Assembly (NCBI RefSeq): GCF_002994745.2
Contig: NC_037093.1
Coordinates: 43,504,384 to 43,568,383 of the forward strand
Direction: 5' to 3'
Length of the DNA stretch: 64,000 bases
Source: Rosa chinensis
Taxonomy: Eukaryota > Streptophyta > Magnoliopsida > Rosales > Rosaceae
A model generated the notes under the pieces. The model did not search any database and had not been told where the DNA came from. It saw only the letters and a list, made by a program, of their open reading frames with translations. This document shows positions 44,548 to 54,852 of this stretch, piece by piece. The number at the start of each line of letters is the position of its first letter. Within the stretch, counting starts at the first letter, position 1. Made by a program: the position numbers and the translations under genes.

Positions 44548-47454
44548 TTAAGAGGAAATATAATCCGTTGGGCCATAAGGCTCAAATAGTTCAGCAAGAA
44601 GTCCCTGCTTCCTTTTCGGATTCCATCCCATATCCTTGCACAATTGGTCATTGTACCATATGTGAAGCGCTCCGACGCATGATCTCCGGTAGTATTTTCC
44701 GGAGTATCGCTTGGCATACTCATCCCACTGTTTCACATCTTTCTCCATTTCTTTTATGCTTGGTACCTTGAATGTGCCTCCAAGAAGCTCTGCTAGCCAT
44801 CTGCACCTCATCTCTGATGTGTGCAAGGTTGAGATACTCACGGAGAATCCAATTACAGCTAGTTGTGGAATTCGTGCATGGATGCATTCCCTAATCGAAA
44901 ATAAAAGGATAATATGCATGAGCTACTACAGCTAGTGAAAGTCTTTATATTGGCTATATATACAATTAAACAACCAAGTGATCAAGCCTACACATACTCC
45001 ATAAAAAGAGGGAAAATAGCTGCTACATTATTGCATTCTGGTTGAAATAAGGCTAATATTGACAAGCTACTACAGTCATTTACAAGTTTTAAATCCAACT
45101 GATATAAGAAATGAATACACAGTCACATACTAAAGTTCCTAACCTTCTATGTTGTTAGATTAAAAATACAGACAATTTACTAAACTAATCTTGTTTCATT
45201 GTGCGGCCCAAATTCAGTTTGGAAAATAGCATGTCAGATATTTGGCAAAAAACTTACTCTAGGCCTATATATGGAAATGGCAGGAATATAGCTAATTAAC
45301 TAACCTGTAGAGAGGTAAAATGGACTTAGGTGATCCAGCTATGTAGTCTTGAAATGTTGGTGACACAAAGATGTCTTTAAGCTTCTCATCACCTCTAAAT
45401 CCAGTAGCCAATATGACCAAATCTGTCTTTACAGGGGAGTTTTCTCCTTCAACCAAAATGCCTTCTCGGCAAAAGCTGAAGCTTTTGGGAGATTTCTTAA
45501 GTAAAATACTTCCTTCTTGGACTCGGTCATAGAATTTTTCAGGCACGGTTGAGATCAGACAGGAACTGATTTCTTGAAGGAAACTATGCTTAGGTACCAT
45601 TCCATACTTGGATAATCCAAGCTTCTTATCTATGTAGCTTTCAACAAATTTTGAAAATGCCCATCTCTGTTTAACCAATTACAAATCAATTATAAGTGTC
45701 AGCATTATAAATGTAACTGTATCATTCTAGCTTATGAATAAAAGATTTACCAGAGGTGAAAGAATTGTTGCAAGGAGACTGAGTAGGAGGCCTTCACCAG
45801 GCTTATGAACCAAAAGCTCCGAGAAGCGATTGAGGTATAGGTATTCGAGAGGCACACGGGCAGGAACATTCCAGTGTTCTGTCTTGTACAACACTGTACA
45901 TGGATGTTCTACCCCTGCAAAATTTGACCAACGAAAGGATCAAGAGAAATTTATATACAAACTCTGAATAATTGATCTCATTAATTTTGTGGCACATCTT
46001 CGGCGCATGTGCATGGCAAGAAAAATTCCAATACCATTTGCATTTGAGCACTCCATTGCAATGTCCAATGCAGATTTCTGAAACCCAACAACTGTTACTT
46101 GCTTTCCTTTCACAAATTCAGCCGCGCTTTCATGATCCTTGGAAGCATATTCCATCGAGTGTATGACATCACCATGAAATTCTTCTGGACCCTTGTTCGG
46201 AGGAAATTTAGGAATGTTTGGAATACCACTGAATCGTCCAATGCAGAGGACTACAAAGTCCACCAAGTAAACCTGCTTGAATTTATACTCAATGATTAAT
46301 GCGACTATATCTTACTATATGGTAAATTTTCTTGTTTAAGAACATTGCATGCCTACAACTAAAATATTGACGGTCTGAAAACACATCATCTTCACGACCT
46401 AAGTAAAGATGCTTTTTCATCATAGTCTGTATGAACAGTGATTCAGAAACTTTTCTCGGATTTAAATTGAACGGTCGTTCAACACAAATATTGACGGTCG
46501 GAAAACACATCATCTTCACAAGCTAAGTAAAGATGCTTTTTCATCATAGTCTATATGAACAGTGATTCAGAAACTTTTCTCGGATTTAAATTGAACGGTC
46601 GTTCAACACAGAAAGAATAGATATTACTTTTATAATTAAAGATCAATAAAAAAACTCAACAATATCCACAATAAAAAAAATCAATAAAACTTACAAGTAA
46701 AAGTTAACAATTCATTCGACTGTCTAATAAAAAAACAAAAATATGAATCACTGAATTTCATATAAAAAAAGTCCAATGATGACTTCAATTGATCAGTTAA
46801 TCACGATCATTTTAGTCACTGTTGAGCACCAGCATTGGACTTTTTTGATATGAAATTCCTCGGAGGGCTTTCAACCCATCGTGTTGGAGCACCTCGAGCA
46901 ACATACATTTTTATAGGAAAATCTACTCCATGACTAAAATGTTGCAGTTTAACATTATATCATTCTTAAACTCAATTAAATATATACATGACATACATAC
47001 ATGAAGTGGTACATACCTCAGTTGAAGGGCTTTGTTTGTCTTCTACCATAACTTTCCATTTCCCTTTCGAGCTGAAAGGCTCACCGGTGCCGCCCCAGAG
47101 ACTCCATGATTGCATCTCATCCTCAGATGGGCCTTCATACTCTATACCACACACTTTGGTATTGAATTTGATGTGCCTGAGCAAGTCGAAATGTTGAGCG
47201 TATGATTGGATGTAATCCATAACTTGATGCTGCTTTGGAAAGTCCTCTGTCACTGAAGAAGGCCATGGAAAATCTGAGAATTGGTAGACTGCTTTAGGAG
47301 TTTGGAGCTTGGTACTCTTAATAGTTTTGGTCCATACCCCTCCGATGGTGCTCGAGGATTCGAACACGATGGGTTGAAAGCCCTTTGAAAGGGTGTACTT
47401 GCAGGCAAGAAGGCCACTGATCCCAGCTCCTATTATGGCCACCTTCTTCCCCAT
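44548..47454 (-). CDS. FMO1-like: flavin-containing monooxygenase, FMO1-like (five exons)
   Basis: Exons by eye: 47017-47454, 46035-46272, 45751-45914, 45305-45666, 44548-44890. All introns are GT..AG, and the sum is 1545 bases, 514 residues plus stop, close to plant FMO1 proteins. The N-terminal FAD site is IIGAGISGL (residues 7-15). The FMO signature [11 protein letters not shown] matches FxGxxxHxxxY. The NADPH-binding region is [12 protein letters not shown], where the usual GxGxxG is altered as in plant FMO1-type proteins. LATGF follows in exon 4. These enzymes use NADPH and oxygen to oxygenate N or S. Arabidopsis FMO1 N-hydroxylates pipecolic acid in systemic acquired resistance, but related clade members differ, so the substrate is an inference. 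The start is the ATG at 47454; a TTG one codon upstream is not needed. No internal stop is seen. It lies between the copia-like element and a hAT element. Confidence 0.85.
46362..46609. repeat. 124-bp tandem duplication in FMO intron 1
   Basis: 46362-46485 and 46486-46609 are nearly identical (both contain AAGTAAAGATGCTTTTTCAT and GAACGGTCGTTCAACAC). It lies within the first intron and is non-coding. Confidence 0.8.
46752..46857. repeat. inverted repeat in FMO intron 1
   Basis: TTCATATAAAAAAAGTCCAA on the left is complementary to TTGGACTTTTTTGATATGAA on the right (about 80 bases apart), probably a small MITE or foldback. Confidence 0.6.
46861..46905 (+). repeat. inverted fragment of FMO exon 1 inside intron 1
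   Basis: The plus strand here carries GGGCTTTCAACCCATCGTGT and CCTCGAGCAACAT, matching the coding sense of exon 1 (around 47345-47390, minus strand) but in opposite orientation to the gene. The pre-mRNA therefore contains a stretch complementary to its own coding exon. Confidence 0.75.
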
Positions 47455-47497
47455 CAATTCTCGTCTAAGCCGTTGTTATGATTCTTGATTTGCATGC

Positions 47498-47506
47498 TTT
47501 TTTATA
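47498..47506 (-). promoter_or_regulatory. candidate TATA box of the FMO gene
   Basis: TATAAAAAA on the minus strand, about 45 bases before the start codon. A second candidate, TATATAAATA, lies at 47519-47528. Either would give a short 5' leader. Confidence 0.4.
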
Positions 47507-47900
47507 GAGAGCTTTCGTATTTATATATAAACAAGGGTGGATTGAACCGTTTGTGTTGTGTCGCAGTAGCAAGGCAAAAAATGTTAGAATATAATATGAG
47601 AAATGGAATTGTATTTTTTTTTTTTTTTGAAAGGATGGAATTGTATTTATATCTGAGAAAAGAAGAAGAGGATTGGTGGGTAGCTGGGGGATCACGTGCT
47701 TGCTCAATTGCCTTGTTAGAAAGTAGAAACCACCTGCGAATGGCACGTGCATGGTGTTTTTGTGTGATCAAAACCCACATATGGAATGTATCCTTTCTCG
47801 TCTTACGACCAAACAAAAGGGCAGGTGAAATTCAACAGTCGTCTTTATTTTTAATTCAAATTTTGATTTGACATATGAATTAATTTTGATAGAGCAACAG
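47507..47900. other. FMO upstream region, no other gene
   Basis: Contains a T-run near 47608-47630 and ACGTG-type words (CACGTG at 47693-47698; GCACGTGC at about 47740). These match G-box cores, but a functional role cannot be judged from sequence alone. Confidence 0.4.
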
Positions 47901-49083
47901 CAGGCCGTCCCGTGACAAAGTGAGGCCTAAGGCAAAATTTAAAGAGACTCTAATAATTTTTTCCATTGAAAAAAAAAATGTCAGCAAAGTAAAGTTCATA
48001 CTAAAACATAGCTCATTCTCAAAAAAAAAAAAAAAAACAAAAAACACTATAACATAGAAAATTATATAAACAAAATAAAACAATACCAATAAAGAACAAT
48101 AGAACCTGATTTTTTAACTACAAAATTTTAGACTTCAAGCCTTGACGGTTTGTTACAATTGTATCAATTATCTGAATTCTGATTACGAAATTAGAACAGA
48201 AGATGAAATTCAAAATTGAGTGAAAGGAAGAGAAAGATTGCTTATATGCTTCTGTGAGAGTCTGTCAATGGCTTAAATAGACATAAAAGGAAGAAATGTT
48301 ACCTTTTATTTTTGAAAGAATTAGTAGGGAATCAAAAATTCATGTTTCAGCAGCCAACATTTCATTTTTGCCCAAATTTGTAAAAGTGAGAGCAAAACTT
48401 TTGGTTATCTTCTTTTCTAATCCCAGAGTGATGGAGAAAGAGAAAAGCTTGGAGTGTTTAACTTACAAATACAAAAGAAAAACAGGAAATTTTGAGGCCT
48501 CACGGAGTCATGGGTGAGACAAGGTAGTGTACTGGTGGGTATGAGATACCCTCATTTACAACTATTTGAACAAAATTTTACAAGTATTTGAACTAAAATT
48601 ACAACATTGAGAACAAAAGTTACCATATTCATTTACACTATTTACATATAGTTAAACAAAAATTACAACATTAACAACGAATTTGTTCAAAAGCTTGTAA
48701 AAATGTCGTAAGAGGTGTAATTACCATTATTAGAACTAAGATTACAACATTGACAACGAATTTGTTCAAAAACTTGTAAAATATAATAAGAGGTGTAATT
48801 ACCATTATTAGAACTAAGATTACACAAAGTAGGACTCAAATTACAACTTTGACAACAAAATTTGTTCTCATTTTTGTAAATGTGGGTATGAGATACCCAC
48901 CACTACACTAGAATTTCCTGTCATGAGTTTGATTTCATCGGCCTCGGCATCGTCTTCCATAAACTGCAGTTCTGCATTTTTTTTTAAAAAAATATATATA
49001 CACACACATTTTGAGATGGAGGCCTTCCCCAAACTGAGACCCAAGGCCACTGCCTTGGTTGCCTTGGTCGAGGGACGGCTCTG
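47901..49083. mobile_element. non-autonomous hAT element
   Basis: 1183 bp. An exact 8-bp duplication AGCAACAG flanks it (47893-47900, 49084-49091). Ends are CAGGCCGTCCC and, on the other strand, CAGAGCCGTCCC. CAG..CTG ends with 8-bp duplications are diagnostic for hAT. No transposase. A smaller MITE is nested inside. Confidence 0.8.
48525..48910. mobile_element. MITE nested in the hAT element
   Basis: 386 bp with inverted ends TAGTGTACTGGTGGGTATGA and, on the other strand, TAGTGTAGTGGTGGGTATCT. A 77-78 bp unit (GACAACGAATTTGTTCAAAA, GAGGTGTAATTACC) is repeated twice inside. Target duplication not resolved. Confidence 0.6.
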
Positions 49084-49232
49084 AGCAACAGTACCATACG
49101 GATCATAACCAATAAAATTGTGATTTCCCCTATATCAAAGATATATGTGATTCAAATATTACTGTGTGAGTTTTATTCATTTAAGAATACGATCATATTT
49201 TAATGTTACACTATTTTTATTCATCTGAGTGA

Positions 49233-50390
49233 ATAGTCATTACATGTGATACTCCACCTATAATACATCAATCAATAATGGAGAAAACAACTCTAATCTC
49301 TCTCACAACCCTTATTCTCGCACTCCCTTTAACGCCGCCTCCTGTCGACGATGCATATAGCGGTTCCGACCGACTCCCAAGCCCAAAATCTTTGGGTCCG
49401 ATCTCTGTTACCTTTGCGGGTGATGGGACTAATCCTTCTTGGAAGAGCAGATTTCTGCTCGAGGAAAGCCTGAAGTGGTGGTCTGATCTCCCGGGCTATG
49501 GTAGGGGCGGCGGCGAAGCAGTCTGGCTGCTAAAGACCTCCCAATCTCTCTCTATGTCTTCACTGGCGTTATCGTCGTTACTTGAGACGCAGATGACAAA
49601 GGGTGTTGCACGAAGGTGCAACGCAGAGGTTACAGATTTGGAATGGATGTTGGACGAAGCTTGGACCCGCTGCAGACGTAGTCAAAATTGTCGGTGACTT
49701 GCCAATGGATATGGGTTTCCAAATCAATAAGGCGGGACTGTTTTTTGGCTCATACTCGAGCCCAGTTCTTGGTGATTTTGATGATGATTGCCCGGTGGTG
49801 TTCTATAAAAGCTACGTTGGTCTTGAGCGGTGGTCCAGGTGGCTGGGTGACTCCCTGCGACGGAGATGGTGGTGGCTGTAGCAGAGAGGTTACTGCCTTC
49901 GTGAGATTGGGTTTGGGCCTAAATGGGCTAGGGCAAACTGTTGGGCCCGTGCTTAAGGCTGCTGCTGTGGGCCAGAAAAGGAAGATGCAAGAAGAGGGTG
50001 ATGGGCTCGTGCTATTCCTTAACAAATCAATTCGGATCTTTAAGAGGTTGGGCAGCTGTAGGGCCCACTTCACCGTGCTGTTAGGCCCAATCTCTCTATG
50101 GATCGGACAACTTTTGTGTTCGACAAAATCTCCTAACCCTACCTTGAAGGGCAAGGAAAAAAATATAGATAGGTGTGGTAGGGGCCTATTCACTATGTCT
50201 TACTATTCTCCATAGTTTATAGGCTCACTTTAAATAAGTGAGCGGTTAGTTCGAATATAGGTGGTCTGTTTCTATGTATCACAGTAGTTCTCTTACTATA
50301 ACTTCTTGATATGTCTAGTCGAAGGCAGCATAAGGATATGTAATGGTCATCTTGGCATGCGTTAATGAAATCCACATTTCTTTAAAAAAA
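49233..50390 (+). mobile_element. LINE-like poly(A) retroposon copy D
   Basis: 1158 bp, exact 14-bp duplication ATTCATCTGAGTGA (49219-49232, 50391-50404), short A-tail. Layout as in copies A-C and E: ORF-like start (49278-49697), a GGGCCTAAATGGGCTAGGGC middle, T-rich 3' end TTAATGAAATCCACATTTC. No RT or endonuclease motif, and no protein I recognise. Confidence 0.7.
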
Positions 50391-50404
50391 ATTCATCTGA
50401 GTGA

Positions 50405-50598
50405 GTTTTAACGACTTTATTGTCATTAATAACAGTGCCGCTTCTCCTCGACCCAAAAAAATAAAAATAAAAAATAATTTTAGTTTTGGATAAAAATACC
50501 AAAAAATCAAAAGACATTAGCAAATTGATTATTATCAGTTTTATTTCAGGGTGGTAGCTAGACATAGTGACATAGCTTATTAGCTTATAGTATATAGA
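50405..50598. other. short spacer, nothing recognised
   Basis: AT-rich. Confidence 0.4.
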
Positions 50599-50628
50599 CT
50601 AGCAACGGTGTCCGCACTTTACTGCGGG
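50599..50628 (-). mobile_element. Helitron-like 3' terminus
   Basis: On the minus strand a short hairpin (CCGCA..TGCGG) is followed after about 9 bases by CTAG and then T, as expected for a Helitron 3' end. A second, similar terminus is at 61085-61114. No 5' end or Rep/helicase found. Confidence 0.4.
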
Positions 50629-50778
50629 ATGTGAATTGCAACCATGAAATATAATTAAGTTTAGCAAACTTTTTGTCTGCACTAAAGGCTTCTCGTTACT
50701 CCATAGTGTCTTTTCCTACTTCCTCTTATTCATCACCTTCAATTAGTATAGAACTCCTTGGGGGTATAGATAACAAAA

Positions 50779-52525
50779 AGATTAAATTCAGTTTACTCCC
50801 CTGAGGTTTGGGGGTAATTTCATGTTAGTCCATGTCCTCTCAATTTAATTAGTTTACACCCAGAACTTTTCAATTCTCCTCAACCGTGTCCAATTCCTCA
50901 CATTCCGTCTAAATCGAACGTTAACTACCACCACAGGACCCACTTTAAGGGCTAAAATCGTCATTTAAAAAAAATATTAAAAAAAAGAAAATAAAATCAT
51001 CTTCTTCTTCCTCCTCCTCCTCTCGTCCTCCTCCCCAAAACCAAACCACACTTCATCCCAACTCACCACCATCACCATGCTCGCCAGTCTCCGAAAAATT
51101 ATGTCCGGCCTTCGTGTTGTCTGGTGATGCCAGAAACCAGCTCATACACCGATCTCATCACTGCCCAAAAATGCTTTGGGCACCCATTGTTCTACCATGG
51201 CCGCCGCCTCGCCACCAGACCCGGACCGCCCCTCACCACAAAATCTGCCGCCTAGCCACCAAACCCGGACGGCTCCTCACTACCAAAGCTTTCTAGGTAT
51301 CCAAATCCCAATCACACAAACTACTTCGTCACTCAAATTCATCACCAACATAACCCAGATTCTAAATCCCACTAATGCATCTCAAGCAACGCCAAATTGT
51401 AGAAAACGAAGCTCCAATTCCAAATGCCCAAGTTCATTCTATTGGCCCACCAATTCAAACAATAAGAACTCAATGATGATGATGGAAAATTTCAGAATTT
51501 GAAAGGTTCTCTTTCCAGAAAATCATTATTTACACCTTGTGAGAATCAAAGGCCGATTAGAGTCTGATCCAAATTCCCATTCTTTCGAATATTCAATGCT
51601 CGCATATTTGACCATTCTTTCTTGGATTGAGTTTTCCTATCTTTTGAAAAATTCAATCTTTCTTTCATTTTGCTTTCTTCACTGTGGTTCTCCTGTTTCG
51701 CTGCCATTTTCTCTGTTGTTCTTTCCCTGTTTCTTCTGCAGCTCTGTTTGTTGAGCCTTAAAATCTACAAGCTAAAGAAGACGACCTATACGTACGGCGC
51801 AGATCTGCATCGAGTCGATAACAAAGCATTCTTCATCGTCTGAACAAAACCCTTAGATTGCTTCCCCAAATTGGGTCTCAATTTTTGGTTGATCTTTTTC
51901 AATTTGAGCTTTTGTGCAAAACCCAACTTGAAAAGATGGAAGTATAAACCAGAACCAAAGGACGATGAGACTTGAGGCGAGACCTTGAAGCTTCGGAATC
52001 GATTGGGTCTGGGAGAAGAGGTAGATGGTGGAGTGGATGAGGTCGAAGGTGAGCTTCTTACAAATGGCCGCAACATCACTGTGGTCCAAGATCGCCGACG
52101 TTGTGTTCGCGTCGGCTGGTGGTTCTCAGTCGACGTCGTAGTCTGCATCTCTGTCACAGCGTTTTTGGGGAATCGGTGGCAGTGATGAGGGTGTAAGGTA
52201 TTAATGCTGCTTCAGCTACCTGGTGGAGGTCGTGGGAAGGTTTTTGGGGAGCGGTGAGAATGGACAGAGATAGAGAGGAGGAGGAGGAGGACGAAGAAGA
52301 TGAAATTTTTTTATTTTATGTTTTTATAATATTTTTTTTTTTAAATGACGATTTTAGCCCTTAAAGTGGGCCCTATGGTCGTAGTTAACGTTCGATTTAG
52401 ACGAAATGTGAGAAATTGGACACGGTTGAGGATAATTGAAAAGTTCCGGGAGCAAACTGAATAAATTGAGAGGACATGAACTAACATGAAATTACCTCCA
52501 AATCTGGATAAACTGAATTTAATCT
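50779..52525. mobile_element. Mutator-like non-autonomous element with possible cargo
   Basis: 1747 bp, exact 9-bp duplication ATAACAAAA (50770-50778, 52526-52534), ends AGATTAAATTCAG and CTGAATTTAATCT. The arms are inverted over about 240 bp. The middle (51060-52250) is GC-richer, with ORF pieces on both strands (51176-51502 plus; 51786-52157 minus) unlike the arms. No transposase. The middle may be captured host sequence, but I cannot name a source. Confidence 0.75.
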
Positions 52526-52534
52526 ATAACAAAA

Positions 52535-52903
52535 TATTTTACATGGCAATACAAAGCCCACTCATGTTATAAGACAAATGCACTAAATACTCTGCCAAAG
52601 AAAGATGTGTCGGCACTTGAAAAGTACCATTTAGCAGAAAGCGATGGTGCAACTAACGCATAGGACGTCCAAGACCAGCCCATGCATAAAATATTGAAAA
52701 GTTTTGGACGCTGATTGGCTTTTCCGTGTACGTAAGTTTTTTTGTCTTATAGCATGCCGGCTCTCTGCTCTTTATTTGGCTGAATTAATTGTTCTAATAG
52801 TAATATTTGTCTTATAATTGATCTTTATTGGAGGTATTGACTTGCATTCTCCGGGTGCATCAATAACGTAAGAGGCAAACCGCAAATGCAAAATTGGTGA
52901 ATA
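52535..52903. other. no gene seen; possible promoter side of the LysM pseudogene
   Basis: AT-rich spacer leading into the LysM fragment. Confidence 0.4.
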
Positions 52904-53515
52904 ATGCACAATTGGAAAGTCAGAGTCTTCTTTTTACCTCTGTCTTTTGCGTCTTACAGTGCATTTTCTCTTAGGAGTGCTAGGCTCACACTCATTGAGT
53001 GGCTCACCCTGCTCCTCACCCTCCTCATCTCAACCCTCACCGCCCCCTCCTCCGCCGCCACCTTCAACTGCACTACCCCCTCCGCCAATTCCACCTGCCA
53101 ATCCCTCATCGACTTCGCCCCCACAAACGCCACCACTCTCAACGCCGTCAAGACCCTCTTCAACATCACCCACCTCCGCACCTTACTCGGAGCCAACAAC
53201 CTCCCCCTCTCGACCCGAACCGACGAACCCGTCACGGCCAACCGGAAGCTCCGAATCCCCTTCTCCTGCCGCTGCTTCAACGGCTCCAGCGTCTCCTACC
53301 GCCGCCCCCAGTACATCGTCAAGGCCGGCGTCAGTGGCATACCCGACCCGAATAAGATCGAGGTCGGGCAGAAGCTGTGGATCCCACTGCCGTGTAGCTG
53401 CGACAAAGTGGACGGCTAGGAAGTAGTGCATTACGGACACGTGGTGGACCCTGGGAGCTCGGTGCAGGGGATCGCCGAGGAGTATGGGACCACCGAAGTA
53501 ATGTACTATGATTAA
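52904..53515 (+). pseudogene. LysM GPI-anchored protein (LYM2/CEBiP-like), first exon remnant
   Basis: After a hydrophobic signal-like stretch (LTLLLTLLISTLTAPSSAA) come FNCTTPSANSTCQSLIDF and FNITHLRTLLGANNLPL, then RIPFSCRCFNGS and KIEVGQKLWIPLPCSCDKV, the spacing of LYM2/CEBiP chitin-binding proteins. The first LysM core is deleted: the frame jumps from YIVKAG to IPDPNKI, losing about 30 residues. A TAG at 53417-53419 interrupts just before VVHYGHVV. The continuation IAEEYGTTE then runs into TAA at 53512-53514. Family members sit on the outer plasma membrane and bind chitin or peptidoglycan fragments. This copy is broken. A later exon survives at 54659-54852. Confidence 0.75.
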
Positions 53516-53710
53516 AATTTGAACTGGAGTTGCATCACTACCGTAGTGACTTAAAAACTTTAGGGGCTTCTTTGGCAGCTTCAGATATTAGAAAGCGACC
53601 TTTGTTTTCTACCCTAGTGCCATTAGAAAATCTCGATAGGGTTGCATACTGCATCAATTAGATGACTTTAATTAAAGAGGCTGCAAATTAAGTAGTAACA
53701 GCAGATATTG

Positions 53711-53873
53711 TTTTTTATTTTTTTTTTATCCGGGTGTCACCTCAGTTACGTTCTCACTTGATAGTCAAAAATTAGTGGGAGTTGGCCACAAATTTGTGAC
53801 AGTTGAGACTCGAACCCTAGATACGGAGTTATATGCTAAGCCGCTCTACCCAACCTTACCACACTAAGTGGTT
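53711..53873 (-). mobile_element. tRNA-derived SINE
   Basis: About 160 bp on the minus strand. Box A-like TGGGTAGAGCGG (complement of 53841-53852), box B GGTTCGAGTCT (complement of 53806-53816), and a T-run at the left edge that is its A-rich tail. Flanks GCAGATATTGTT and GCAAATACTGTT look like a slightly diverged target duplication. It lies within an intron-like part of the LysM pseudogene. Confidence 0.65.
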
Positions 53874-53953
53874 GCAAATACTGTTGCTATACTAGTGATT
53901 TTGATATAGAATTAATTAAGATAATTATGACTAATTCGGAAAGGTTGGTTTAA

Positions 53954-54127
53954 GTGGATGTGGGTCCCAATTGTGTAATCTTGAGTTTATCAATAAAGGG
54001 CTAACATATTTCTATAAAAAAAAAAAAAGTGGACGTGGGTCCTAATTGTGCAGCTGAACTCCGAATTGTGTAATCTTGAGTTTATAGGGCTAACATATTT
54101 CTATAAAAAAAAAGTGGATATGGGTCC
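53954..54127 (+). repeat. three direct copies of a target word separated by A-tailed inserts
   Basis: GTGGATGTGGGTCC (53954), GTGGACGTGGGTCC (54029) and GTGGATATGGGTCC (54114) are each separated by TAATCTTGAGTTTAT and CTAACATATTTCTAT followed by an A-run. This looks like a very short poly(A) retroposon end inserted or duplicated twice. Confidence 0.55.
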
Positions 54128-54658
54128 TAATAGATTGAGTTGTCCTTCTCTGGAAGATTCCCATGGCCATTCTATAATGGCAGTACTGACTTTTATTATT
54201 TTGTTAGGAGGGATAGAAAAATGTAGACACGGTACTAGAATTGTTTGGTAGGTGAGACTGTGGAAGGATAATCAGGAGGTATAGTCAGAGACATTCTGTA
54301 GAAAGTTAGCTAGCCTTATTATTCGTGTCTATAATTGTTTTGTGGGGACTCCAATAGCTACATTGTAGACAGCTGAATCAAACAGGGTGTTTATTGCTGG
54401 TGAAATGGTGCTGTCAAAAATAATTTGTATGAACTTTATTGCTGGCTTCAAATTGATCAGGTTTTGTTTGATACAAGATAGTACTGCATTTGACTGTTTA
54501 GCATTTCACTGCTTACAATTGTGTGAAGTGCCAATGTAGTTCTCTCAACAACTGGACGTGAGTGCATCTCTAGGCCGGTACTTTGTTTTTTTTGTTTTTA
54601 CCCCATTGGAGAGTTTTCATCAAGTTTCAAGTAACTGTAATTTTTGTTTTGTGGCCAG

Positions 54659-54852
54659 ATTACAATGCGAGCGATCAAATCTTAATTCAACTCTCTGGAT
54701 GACATGCCCTTCGATGCAATGCCAACGTTCAAATCAATTATACATTGGCAACACCACATCTTCCTCCTCCTGCAATCAAACAACTTGTGCCTATAGGGGG
54801 TACAATAACCAAACCATTTTTATAGATCTGGTAGCTCAGTCCACCTGTTCGA
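54659..54852 (+). pseudogene. LysM GPI-anchored protein (LYM2/CEBiP-like), later exon
   Basis: A cleanly bordered exon: acceptor GGCCAG before it, donor GTAAGC after. It encodes LQCERSNLNSTLW, CPSMQCQRSNQLYIGNT and CNQTTCAYRGYNNQTI, the Cys-rich region after the LysM repeats in LYM2/CEBiP proteins. No stop within the exon. The exons that should follow (GPI-signal end) are not found before 55740, so the gene is a remnant. Confidence 0.7.

Noticed and set aside
51176..52157. ORF pieces on both strands as host genes
   Set aside because: They lie between Mutator-like TIRs, are short and of biased composition, and have no recognisable domain; treated as possible cargo only.
53801..53860. tRNA gene
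   Set aside because: Box A and box B are present but the sequence does not fold into a full cloverleaf by eye, and an A-rich tail and flanking duplication indicate a SINE.
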